Source: Betaproteobacteria bacterium
GTDB lineage: Bacteria > Pseudomonadota > Gammaproteobacteria > Burkholderiales > JAEUOS01
Assembly (NCBI GenBank): GCA_028292405.1
Contig: JAQGMJ010000087.1
Span: 124,001 to 188,000 of the forward strand
Reading direction: 5' to 3'
Length of the DNA stretch: 64,000 nucleotides
Shown: positions 1-6,717 of the stretch, piece after piece
Layout: every line of letters starts with the position of its first letter
Position numbering within the stretch: the first letter of the stretch is position 1
Position numbers and translations under genes: made by a program
Notes under the pieces: model-generated
Databases searched by the model: none
What the model saw: the letters and a program-made list of their open reading frames with translations, nothing else
What the model was told of the DNA's origin: nothing

Positions 1-7
1 TGCGAAC

Positions 8-24
8 GCGGGCTTAGCGCCCGC
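8..24. repeat. short GC-rich hairpin downstream of argC
   Basis: Perfect 6-bp inverted repeat (GCGGGC ... GCCCGC, 5-nt loop) just past the argC stop. There is no U-run on the argC transcript side, so a classical intrinsic terminator is not shown. It may stabilise an mRNA 3' end. Confidence 0.3.
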
Positions 25-36
25 GGCTCGCCTTGC

Positions 37-1065
37 CTAAGGAACCAGCCCGATGCCGTCCAGCCCCATGGTTTCGGGCAGGCCGGAAATCAGGTTCATC
101 ACTTGCACCGCCTGGCCGGCGGCGCCTTTGGTGAGATTGTCGATCACCGAGAGGATCATCAGGGTGTCGCCGCCCTGCGGGCGGTGGATCGCCAGGCGGC
201 AGGTGTTGGCGCCGCGCACCGAGCGGGTGTCGGGTACCGAGCCGGGCGGCATGACGTCGATGAAGGGCTCGCCTTCGTAGGCTTTCTCGAACAGCTGCTG
301 GAAGTCCGCTTCCTTGGTGATCCGCGCGTAGATGGTGGATTGCATGCCGCGGATCATCGGCACCAGATGGGGGGTGAAAATCAGCCCGACCGGGGTGCCG
401 GCGAAACGCGAGAGTTCCTGGGCGATTTCCGGATGGTGGCGATGGCCGGAGACGCCGTAGGACATGAAGTTGTCCGCCAGTTCGGAATAGATCAGGTTCA
501 TCTCCGCCTTGCGACCGGCGCCGGAGACGCCCGATTTGCTGTCGGAAATCAGGTGCGTCGGGTCGATCACGCGGGCGTCGAGCAGGGGCTTCAAGCCCAA
601 CTGCACGGTGGTGGGGTAGCAGCCGGGCATGCCGACCACGCGCGCCTTTTTCAGCGCGGCGCGATTGATTTCCGGCAGGCCATAGACCGCCTCTTCCAGT
701 AGGTCGAGGGCCTTGTGCTCCATCTTGTACCACTTGGTGAACATGGCCGGGTCTTTGAGGCGAAAGTCGGCCGCCAGGTCGATGATCTTCACCCCGGCGC
801 GCACCAATTCGGGCCCCATGTCCATCGCCACGCCGTGCGGGGTGGCGAAAAACACCACGTCGCAAGACTTCAGGTCGGCTTCGTCGGGCGTGCTGAACTT
901 GAGATCAACAACGCGGCGCAGGCTGGGAAACATATCGGCCACCGGCATGCCGGATTCCTTGCGCGAAGTGATCGCCGCAAGCTTGGCCTGGGGGTGGCGC
1001 GCGAGCAAGCGCAACAGTTCAATCCCGGTATATCCCGTCCCGCCGACGATGCCGATCTTTACCAT
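37..1065 (-). CDS. argC: N-acetyl-gamma-glutamyl-phosphate reductase
   Basis: Third step of arginine biosynthesis: NADPH-dependent reduction of N-acetylglutamyl-5-phosphate to the semialdehyde, in the cytosol. The 342-residue protein has the family's usual length. Residues 5-17 form the Rossmann loop (IVGGTGYTG). The catalytic cysteine is Cys149 in the MPGCYPTT motif, and the conserved HRHHPEI stretch lies near residue 207. It is the last gene after rplM and rpsI on the same strand. A terminator-like hairpin sits between rpsI and argC, so argC is either expressed by read-through or from its own weak promoter. An rplM-rpsI-argC order is common in Burkholderiales. Confidence 0.96.
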   Translation of the reverse strand: MVKIGIVGGTGYTGIELLRLLARHPQAKLAAITSRKESGMPVADMFPSLRRVVDLKFSTPDEADLKSCDVVFFATPHGVAMDMGPELVRAGVKIIDLAADFRLKDPAMFTKWYKMEHKALDLLEEAVYGLPEINRAALKKARVVGMPGCYPTTVQLGLKPLLDARVIDPTHLISDSKSGVSGAGRKAEMNLIYSELADNFMSYGVSGHRHHPEIAQELSRFAGTPVGLIFTPHLVPMIRGMQSTIYARITKEADFQQLFEKAYEGEPFIDVMPPGSVPDTRSVRGANTCRLAIHRPQGGDTLMILSVIDNLTKGAAGQAVQVMNLISGLPETMGLDGIGLVP

Positions 1066-1172
1066 GATGATTCACCTGCCTCCAAAACGTGATGCTAACA
1101 GGGTTCGTGTCCGCTTTCAGGGACGCCCCCAAAAATCCGGGAAATGCGAAACAAAAGGGTTCTCCCCAAAAC

Positions 1173-1200
1173 AAAAAGGCTGCCAACCGGCAGCCCTTTT
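1173..1200 (-). terminator. intrinsic terminator after rpsI
   Basis: Stem GGCTGCC/GGCAGCC with a 4-nt loop. Read on the minus strand it is flanked by an A-run and followed by TTTTTG. It lies about 20 bp past the rpsI stop and would end or attenuate the rplM-rpsI transcript ahead of argC. Confidence 0.75.
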
Positions 1201-1217
1201 GCATGGCGCAAAACCGA

Positions 1218-1610
1218 TCAGCGCTTGGAGAACTGCTTCCTGCGTCGCGCCTTGTGCAGGCCGACCTTCTTGCGTTCGACTTCGCGCGCATCGCGCGTCA
1301 CCAGACCGGCTTTGGACAGGACCGGCTTAAGGGTCGCGTCATAGTCGATCAAGGCGCGGGTAATGCCATGGCGCACAGCGCCTGCCTGGCCGGACTCGCC
1401 GCCGCCGGCGACGTTGACCTTGATGTCGAAGGTTTCGAGGTGCTTGGTCAGCTCCAGCGGCTGGCGCACGACCATGCGGCCGGTTTCACGCGCAAAAAAC
1501 TCGTCCACCGGCTTGCCGTTGACGACGATCGCGCCCGTGCCTGTCTTCATGAATACCCGGGCTACCGCTCTTTTGCGGCGGCCGGTACCGTAGTTCTTGT
1601 TGTCAACCAT
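1218..1610 (-). CDS. rpsI: 30S ribosomal protein S9
   Basis: Small-subunit ribosomal protein whose C-terminal tail reaches the P-site tRNA. It is 130 residues, the usual bacterial length. The S9 signature GGGESGQAGAVRHGITRAL is present near residues 70-88, and the basic tail ends in RRRKQFSKR. It lies 30 bp downstream of rplM, the universal L13-S9 pair, and is co-transcribed with it. Confidence 0.99.
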   Translation of the reverse strand: MVDNKNYGTGRRKRAVARVFMKTGTGAIVVNGKPVDEFFARETGRMVVRQPLELTKHLETFDIKVNVAGGGESGQAGAVRHGITRALIDYDATLKPVLSKAGLVTRDAREVERKKVGLHKARRRKQFSKR

Positions 1611-1640
1611 GATCTCGATGACCTCTTTAATTCCAGGCGC

Positions 1641-2072
1641 TTACTGCAGCGTCAGGGTTTTGGGTTGCTGGGCAGTGTGCGGATGGGTATCTTCGGCGTA
1701 CACCTTGAGCTTCTTGAACATGGCGTAGCCAAGCGGCCCCTTCGGCAGCATGCCCTTGACGGCCTTTTCCAGTGCCCGGCCGGGAGCGCGCGCCTGCATC
1801 TTGCTGAAGTTGGTTTCGTAGATGCCGCCGGGGTAGCCCGAGTGACGGAAATACTTCTTGTCGTCGGCCTTGTTGCCGGTGACGCGAAGATTCGCGGCAT
1901 TGACCACGACGATGAAATCGCCGGTGTCCACGTGCGGAGTGAACTCGGGCTTGTGCTTGCCGCGCAGGCGGCGAGCGATTTCAACGGCGACGCGGCCCAG
2001 GACCAGGTCCTTGGCGTCGATTACGAACCAGTCGCGCTGGACTTCATGCGGCTTGGCGGAAAAGGTTTTCAT
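1641..2072 (-). CDS. rplM: 50S ribosomal protein L13
   Basis: Large-subunit protein that binds 23S rRNA early in assembly. The 143-residue length and the start MKTFSAKPHEVQRDWFVID are typical, as is the GPLGYAMFKKLKVY segment near the C terminus. A strong promoter lies about 180 bp upstream, leaving a leader of roughly 175 nt. Long leaders on ribosomal-protein operons often carry autoregulatory structures; whether this one does is not shown. Co-transcribed with rpsI. Confidence 0.99.
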   Translation of the reverse strand: MKTFSAKPHEVQRDWFVIDAKDLVLGRVAVEIARRLRGKHKPEFTPHVDTGDFIVVVNAANLRVTGNKADDKKYFRHSGYPGGIYETNFSKMQARAPGRALEKAVKGMLPKGPLGYAMFKKLKVYAEDTHPHTAQQPKTLTLQ

Positions 2073-2253
2073 TGCAACCTCTGAACAGGTGTACGTTTGC
2101 TTGATTCAAATTGCGTCAAAGGCTGGGGCCGAAGACGGGGTCTGCCCGTCACATCCGACTTTGCTGCGGCCTGCTTTTCGCTCCGGCCCCCGTTGCAGAA
2201 TTCCCGAGAGGGAACAACGGAGAACACAAAAGCTTTTTGACGCGAAGCCCACA

Positions 2254-2283
2254 ATTGTAGCGTGAAATTGTCCGGTAGGTCAA
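2254..2283 (-). promoter_or_regulatory. sigma70 promoter of rplM-rpsI(-argC)
   Basis: On the minus strand, TTGACC and TACAAT are separated by exactly 18 bp. The predicted start is near 2247, giving a leader of about 175 nt before the rplM ATG. This is the best match to a housekeeping promoter in the first 3 kb. Confidence 0.7.
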
Positions 2284-2343
2284 TGGCCCTGCGCGCTTTA
2301 CTGTTGCGCCCGTACCGGACGGGACACCATGACCGGAAAAACC

Positions 2344-2375
2344 AAAAAAAAGCCCAAGCACTGAGGCTTGGGCTT
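2344..2375 (-). terminator. strong intrinsic terminator of a non-coding transcript
   Basis: Perfect 10-bp stem (AAGCCCAAGC/GCTTGGGCTT) with a 6-nt loop, followed on the minus strand by eight Us. No protein-coding gene lies upstream on this strand, so it most likely ends a small RNA. It also insulates that RNA from the rplM promoter just beyond. Confidence 0.85.
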
Positions 2376-2546
2376 AATCCACCAAAGGAGGAGGGTGGAG
2401 GAGACAAACTGGGCGTGACCGCTTTCAGAACTCCCCGCGCTACGCCTGCACTACCTCGGCGCTGCTGCTGCAATCCTGCTGGGGACCTACTGACCGCGTT
2501 CACTACGGAATCAATACTACCAGCGCTTTTTGTGCGTTGCAAGAGC
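2344..2546 (-). ncRNA. putative trans-acting small RNA with anti-Shine-Dalgarno C/U tracts
   Basis: About 200 nt transcribed leftward, inferred from a Rho-independent terminator (2344-2375) and a -10-like TATTTT at 2553-2558. Just before the terminator the RNA reads CTCCTCCACCCTCCTCCTTT, two or three copies of a sequence complementary to Shine-Dalgarno. Such tracts are typical of base-pairing regulatory RNAs, as in the CCUCCUCC-motif families of alphaproteobacteria. No plausible protein is encoded: reading frames lack a ribosome site and conserved motifs. A perfect CRP-type palindrome is centred about 61.5 bp upstream of the predicted start, the classical class-I position. It does not match the 6S, tmRNA, RNase P or SRP RNA sequences I know. 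Start and promoter are inferred. Confidence 0.5.
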
Positions 2547-2599
2547 TGGCCTAAAATATTTGTCGAGTCTGTATTCAATTTACCACAACCATGACAAAG

Positions 2600-2615
2600 T
2601 GTGAAATAAGTCACA
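2600..2615. promoter_or_regulatory. CRP/Vfr-type operator
   Basis: TGTGA-AATAAG-TCACA matches the TGTGA-N6-TCACA consensus for CRP-family regulators in both half sites. Centre-to-start distance for the predicted small RNA is about 61.5 bp. Whether this organism has a CRP with this specificity is not known from the window. Confidence 0.5.
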
Positions 2616-2634
2616 ACAAAACAATCACTTGACT

Positions 2635-2664
2635 CATGTTATTTCTAACATGACCAATGGTCAT
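2635..2664. repeat. two adjoining palindromes in an AT-rich regulatory region
   Basis: CATGTTA-TTTC-TAACATG (2635-2652) runs directly into ATGACC-AAT-GGTCAT (2650-2664), sharing three bases. Both are perfect and lie in the AT-richest stretch of the window. They lie between the putative small RNA (leftward) and the osmC-like gene (rightward). They could be operators or RNA stem-loops. Confidence 0.45.
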
Positions 2665-2828
2665 TATTCTCTATTAAGTACATGTTTACTTCTACAGAGG
2701 ATAAGTTACCGCACTGCAACATGACCTGTTTATGCCATACGAATGCCCCCAAGCCCCTGAATTTAAGGGCAAAAGCTACGCGATGGCGCATGCGGTAAAA
2801 TCGCAAAAGCCAATTCAAGGACCTGTTT

Positions 2829-3251
2829 ATGCAAAGCGTAGTCAAGTGGGTGGGGACGGAAGGCATGGCCTTCATGGCCGAAACCGGCAGCGGGCATGCC
2901 GTGGTGATGGACGGGGCGCCGGAAGGCGGCGGGCGCAACTTGGGGCCGCGGCCGATGGAAATGGTGCTTTTGGGCACCGGCGGCTGCACCGCCTATGACG
3001 TGGTGCTGATCCTGAAAAACAGCGGTCAGCCGATCACCGGTTGCGAAGTGCGCCTGGAAGCCGAACGCGCGGAAAAGGACCCGAAAGTCTTTACCAAGAT
3101 CCATCTGCATTTCATCGTCCGCGGCAAGGGCTTGCGGGCACAACTGGTGGAGCATGCGATCAAGCGCAGCCACGACAAGTATTGCTCCGCCACCGCGATG
3201 CTGCAGTCGACCGCCGCCATCACCCACGATTTCGAAATCGTCGAAGACTAA
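2829..3251 (+). CDS. OsmC/Ohr family peroxiredoxin-like protein
   Basis: Small cytosolic thiol protein of the OsmC superfamily, whose characterised members reduce organic hydroperoxides with two cysteines. The 140-residue chain has both: Cys53 in the GTGGCTAYD helix and Cys119 in KYCSAT, with the family's usual ~66-residue spacing. It looks like the YhfA-type subgroup, which often lacks a proven substrate. The start has AAGGA seven bases upstream. A GC-rich stem-loop separates it from the following receptor gene, so co-transcription is possible. Confidence 0.88.
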   Translation: MQSVVKWVGTEGMAFMAETGSGHAVVMDGAPEGGGRNLGPRPMEMVLLGTGGCTAYDVVLILKNSGQPITGCEVRLEAERAEKDPKVFTKIHLHFIVRGKGLRAQLVEHAIKRSHDKYCSATAMLQSTAAITHDFEIVED

Positions 3252-3252
3252 A

Positions 3253-3274
3253 GCCGGCGCCGCAGAGCGCCGGC
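3253..3274. repeat. 8-bp perfect stem-loop between osmC-like and Bug genes
   Basis: GCCGGCGC-CGCAGA-GCGCCGGC begins two bases after the osmC-like stop and ends just before the Shine-Dalgarno of the next gene. It lacks a U-run. It could partly terminate transcription or modulate translation of the receptor gene. Confidence 0.4.
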
Positions 3275-3290
3275 CATGGAGGAGATCTCA

Positions 3291-4262
3291 ATGCGTAACC
3301 GTACCGTCGCGGCATTTGCCGCCTGCGCCCTGCTGCTGCCGGGCCTGGCCCTGGCGCAGGGCAAAAACTTTCCCGATCACCCGCTGAAATTCGTCGTGCC
3401 GTTTACTGCCGGCGGCAATGCCGACGTGGTGGCGCGCATCGTCGCCCAGGGCATGACTGAAGTGCTGAAGCAATCGGTGGTCGTGGACAACAAGCCGGGC
3501 GCCAATGCGATGATCGGCGCCGAGTTCGTCGCCCGCTCCCCGGCCGACGGCTATACCTTGCTGGAAGCGACCGCCGAAACCCACGCGATCAACCCGCACA
3601 TCTACAGGAAGGTGCCGTACGACGCGATCAAGGATTTCGCCGCCGTCGGCGTGATGGACTACTTTCCCTTCGCGCTGGTGGCCAACCCCAAGCTGCCGGT
3701 GCAAACCCTGGCCGAATTCGTCGCCTACGCCAAGCAGCGCCCGGGCAAGCTGAGCTTTTCCTCCTGGGGCGTGGGCAGCACTTCGCAAATCGCTTTCGAG
3801 CAGTTCAAGCAGACCGCCGGCCTGGACTTGCTGCACGTACCCTTCCAGGGCGCGGCGCAGGCGGTGACCGCGGTTTCCGCCGGGCAGGTGGATGCGTTTT
3901 TCGTGCCGCTCTCGGTGGCGGTACCGCAAGCCAAAAGTGGACGGGTGAAACCGCTGGGCACCACCACCGCGGCGCGCGCCGCCAGCGCGCCGGACGTACC
4001 GACCTTCAGCGAGCAGGGCTACCCGCTTGTCATCGGCGGCTGGCACGTGATCGTCGCGCCGAAAACCGTGCCGAAGGAGGTGCTCGCGCGCCTGAACCAG
4101 GCCCTGAACGAAGCGCTGAGACGCAAGGAGGTGCGCGAAGCTCTGCTCAAGCAGGGCCTGGAGCCGGCCAACACGACAACCGCGGAGGCCGACAAGATGC
4201 TGCAATCCGAATGGCAGCGCTGGGGCAAGATCGCCAAGGACGCGTCTATCACCGTCGATTGA
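3291..4262 (+). CDS. Bug/TctC-type tripartite tricarboxylate transporter substrate-binding protein
   Basis: Periplasmic solute receptor of the Bordetella uptake gene (Bug) family, which binds carboxylates or other small organics. The start chosen is the ATG preceded by GGAGGAG; an in-frame ATG 15 bp upstream would bury that site. The 323-residue precursor opens with a Sec signal peptide ending near LALAQG. Hallmarks include KFVVPFTAGGNADVVAR near residue 35, a VVDNKPGANAMIGAEFV segment near 65, and ADGYTLL. No TctA/TctB membrane partners are nearby, as is usual for the many orphan Bug receptors of Burkholderiales. Ligand unknown. Confidence 0.93.
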   Translation: MRNRTVAAFAACALLLPGLALAQGKNFPDHPLKFVVPFTAGGNADVVARIVAQGMTEVLKQSVVVDNKPGANAMIGAEFVARSPADGYTLLEATAETHAINPHIYRKVPYDAIKDFAAVGVMDYFPFALVANPKLPVQTLAEFVAYAKQRPGKLSFSSWGVGSTSQIAFEQFKQTAGLDLLHVPFQGAAQAVTAVSAGQVDAFFVPLSVAVPQAKSGRVKPLGTTTAARAASAPDVPTFSEQGYPLVIGGWHVIVAPKTVPKEVLARLNQALNEALRRKEVREALLKQGLEPANTTTAEADKMLQSEWQRWGKIAKDASITVD

Positions 4263-4272
4263 GCTGGCCTGC

Positions 4273-4304
4273 CGGGGCGACCAGCGCCCCGCCCTCGTTT
4301 TACT
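4273..4304 (+). terminator. intrinsic terminator after the Bug receptor gene
   Basis: Stem CGGGGCG/CGCCCCG with a 5-nt loop, starting 10 bp past the stop codon and followed by CCCTCGTTTTACTTT. It lies in the narrow gap between convergent genes. Confidence 0.6.
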
Positions 4305-4310
4305 TTACTT

Positions 4311-5249
4311 CTACTTCTTGCCGCGCGACTCCTGCACGATCCAGCGGTCGAGCGCGGAGACACGGTTGCTGCCCAGCATGGCGCGAGCACGCGCGTAGTT
4401 TTCCTTTTGCTTGGCTTGCAGCTCGGCGACCTTGCCCTGGTAGGCCGGCGAGCCGGCGTGGGCGACCAGTTTTTCCATCACCCCGGAAGTCGGCGTATAG
4501 GACGGGCTGGCGTCGCCGTCGAACTCCGCCATCAGCATGTGCAGCGCGGTTTCGGGAGTGACGTTGCGGTCGCAGATGTCGAAGGACATGTGCAGCGAAT
4601 AGTCGCCGCTGGTTTCCACCAGGTGCGGCGTCTTGCTGCGCATGTAGAGCGCGTCGCCGGGCAGCATTTCGAATTCAGCCACCTGCTTGCCCATTTTTTC
4701 CGGCGGCAGGTCGAACATCTCGACGCGGCGCGGGTTCTGGCGCTCGAAAATGCGCCACTTCTTGGCGCCACCCAGATGCACCACCAGGACGTCGTCGAGA
4801 TCGAGGTGCCCGCGATAGGCTTCGTTGCCCTTTTGCGAAAAAAACGCCACCGAATTCGACACCACGCAATCGTGCGGCGCGTCGATGGCCGCGCACATGG
4901 CATTGATATCGGGCTGCAGTATGTCGACGCCCTCGAGCACCAGCGAGGCGCCGTGGGAGAGAAAATCCTCCAGGATGCCCTTGTTGAGAAAGGGCACTTC
5001 GGCCGCCTGGATCACTTTGTGGCCCATCGCCGGGGTCAGGTCGATGCGCTTGCCCTGGTACATCAGCGCCAAATAGTTGGGCATCAGCATCGGGTTGTTC
5101 AGATGCTGCTTCAGGTGTTCGACAGTGAAGAACGACGGGTTGTCGATCAGCTTCTCGGCGCGCACGTAGTGCTGCTCGGCCGGCAGCTTCAGCGCGGTCT
5201 TGTAGTAAAAGTCGCGCAACTGGCGCAACTGCGGGGAGAGTTCGCTCAT
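4311..5249 (-). CDS. JmjC/cupin-fold Fe(II)/2-oxoglutarate oxygenase-like protein
   Basis: Cytosolic cupin-superfamily protein related to the bacterial JmjC-type (RoxA/YcfD-like) oxygenases. The metal-binding triad is visible: His148-x-Asp150 in RGHLDLDDV and a distal His209 in KTPHLVET, the H-x-D...H pattern for Fe(II). Length is 312 residues. The N-terminal ~90 residues (LRDFYYKTALKLP, FLNKGILEDFL) resemble the helical lead-in of such enzymes. The C-terminal ~60 residues are helical and charged. It lies 50 bp downstream of manC on the same strand, so may be read from the polysaccharide operon. Substrate unknown; it could act on a protein or a small molecule. Confidence 0.72.
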   Translation of the reverse strand: MSELSPQLRQLRDFYYKTALKLPAEQHYVRAEKLIDNPSFFTVEHLKQHLNNPMLMPNYLALMYQGKRIDLTPAMGHKVIQAAEVPFLNKGILEDFLSHGASLVLEGVDILQPDINAMCAAIDAPHDCVVSNSVAFFSQKGNEAYRGHLDLDDVLVVHLGGAKKWRIFERQNPRRVEMFDLPPEKMGKQVAEFEMLPGDALYMRSKTPHLVETSGDYSLHMSFDICDRNVTPETALHMLMAEFDGDASPSYTPTSGVMEKLVAHAGSPAYQGKVAELQAKQKENYARARAMLGSNRVSALDRWIVQESRGKK

Positions 5250-5298
5250 CGCGCCATTTTAGCCGAGGGCCGGGCCGGTGCGCGGCCGCCCTCAGGCC

Positions 5299-6717
5299 CT
5301 ATTCGCGCCGGTAGATGTCGTCGAAGCGCTCAATGTCGTCTTCGCCCAGGTAGTCGCCGGACTGCACCTCGATCATGTAGACCGGCTCGGCAGTGACGTT
5401 TTCCAGGCGGTGCTTGGTGCCGATCGGCAAATAGGTGGACTGGTCCGGCAGCAGGTCGAACACCTCTTCGTCGCGGGTGACGCGCGCGACACCCGACACC
5501 ACCACCCAATGCTCGGAGCGGCGGCGATGCAGCTGCAGCGACAGCTTGCCGCCGGGTTTGACCATCAGACGCTTGACCTGGTAGCGGCTGCCCTCGTCCA
5601 GGCACTCGTAATAGCCCCAGGGCCGGTAGACGCGGCGGTGGTTCATGTGCTCGCCGCGCTGCTTGCGCTTCAGGCTGTCGACGGTAAGCTTGACGTCCTG
5701 CGCGCGGTCCCTGTGCGCCACCAGCACGGCGTCGGCCGTCTCGATGATCACCAGGTCGGAGACACCGACGGCCGCCACCAGGCGCTCTTCGGCGCGGATG
5801 TAGCTGCCGGTCACCGATTCCATTTCGACGTCGCCGCGGGTGACATTGCCGTTGCCGTCGTGCGCGGAGGTGCTCCACAGCGCTTCCCAGGACCCGATGT
5901 CGTTCCAGCCGATGCCCGCTTCGATCACCGCGGCGTGCGCGGTTTTTTCCATCACGGCGTAATCGATGGAGTCCGAAGGACAGGCAAGGAATTCGGCCTT
6001 GGACAGGCGGCAGAAGTCCGGGTCGCGCTTGGCGGCGCGCCAGGCGGCCTGGCTGGCGGCGTGGATGTCCGGCCGATGGCGCGCCAGTTCATCCAGATAG
6101 GTTTGCGCGCGGAACACAAACATGCCGCTGTTCCAGTAAAAGCCGCCCTGGGCGAGAAATTGCTCGGCAGCCTCCAGTTTGGGCTTTTCGACAAAGCGTT
6201 TGACACCATAGCTGCCCGGCCCCAGCGCGGCGCCGCGCTCGATATAGCCAAAACCGGTGGCCGGCGCATCCGGCGGAATGCCGAAGGTGACCAGCTTGCC
6301 GTCGATGGCCAGCGCTTGCGCGGCCTGCACCGCGCGATGAAACGCCGGCAGATCGAGGATCAGATGGTCGGCCGGCAGCACCAGCATGACGGCAGCAAGA
6401 TCACCGGCCACCAACTCGAAGGCGGCCGCGGCGATGGCCGGCGCGGTGTTGCGCCCGGCGGGTTCGAGCATCACGCGGGCGCCGGCGGCGCCGGCTTCGC
6501 GCAACTGCTCGGCGGCCAGGAACCGGTGATCCTCGCCGCAAACGATCAGCGGCTGCGCCAGGCTGGGCAGGCCCGCGAGCCGCTGCCAGGTTTCCTGCAC
6601 CATGGTCGATTCCGAGACCAGCGGCAGGAACTGCTTGGGCAACTGGGCGCGCGACAGGGGCCACAGCCGGGTGCCGGAGCCGCCGGACAAAATGACCGGA
6701 GTCAGCGTTGCGCTCAT
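5299..6717 (-). CDS. manC: mannose-1-phosphate guanylyltransferase / mannose-6-phosphate isomerase
   Basis: Bifunctional type II enzyme making GDP-mannose for surface glycans: isomerises fructose-6-P to mannose-6-P and joins mannose-1-P to GTP. Residues 1-280 are the nucleotidyltransferase, with ILSGGSGTRLWPLSR (res ~8-22) and the FVEKP motif. The C-terminal ~110 residues are the cupin isomerase domain (RPWGYYECLDEG, then the QLHRRRSEHW metal site). The start is the ATG overlapping the asnB stop as ATGA, giving 472 residues; a start 24 bp upstream lies inside asnB and is unlikely. Translational coupling to asnB is implied. No phosphomannomutase is in the window. Confidence 0.96.
   Translation of the reverse strand: MSATLTPVILSGGSGTRLWPLSRAQLPKQFLPLVSESTMVQETWQRLAGLPSLAQPLIVCGEDHRFLAAEQLREAGAAGARVMLEPAGRNTAPAIAAAAFELVAGDLAAVMLVLPADHLILDLPAFHRAVQAAQALAIDGKLVTFGIPPDAPATGFGYIERGAALGPGSYGVKRFVEKPKLEAAEQFLAQGGFYWNSGMFVFRAQTYLDELARHRPDIHAASQAAWRAAKRDPDFCRLSKAEFLACPSDSIDYAVMEKTAHAAVIEAGIGWNDIGSWEALWSTSAHDGNGNVTRGDVEMESVTGSYIRAEERLVAAVGVSDLVIIETADAVLVAHRDRAQDVKLTVDSLKRKQRGEHMNHRRVYRPWGYYECLDEGSRYQVKRLMVKPGGKLSLQLHRRRSEHWVVVSGVARVTRDEEVFDLLPDQSTYLPIGTKHRLENVTAEPVYMIEVQSGDYLGEDDIERFDDIYRRE

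Noticed and set aside
2344..2546. 6S RNA as identity of the putative small RNA
   Set aside because: No long bulged duplex with a central bubble; the 3' end is a simple terminator and the C/U tracts fit a base-pairing RNA better.
2262..2594. Plus-strand frame preceded by AGGAGGAG near 2388
   Set aside because: The strong SD-like sequence is not followed by a start codon at proper distance. It is the complement of the anti-SD tract of the putative small RNA.
2069..2614. 181-residue minus-strand frame across the small RNA region
   Set aside because: Runs through a perfect terminator and the rplM promoter; composition and lack of motifs argue against a protein.
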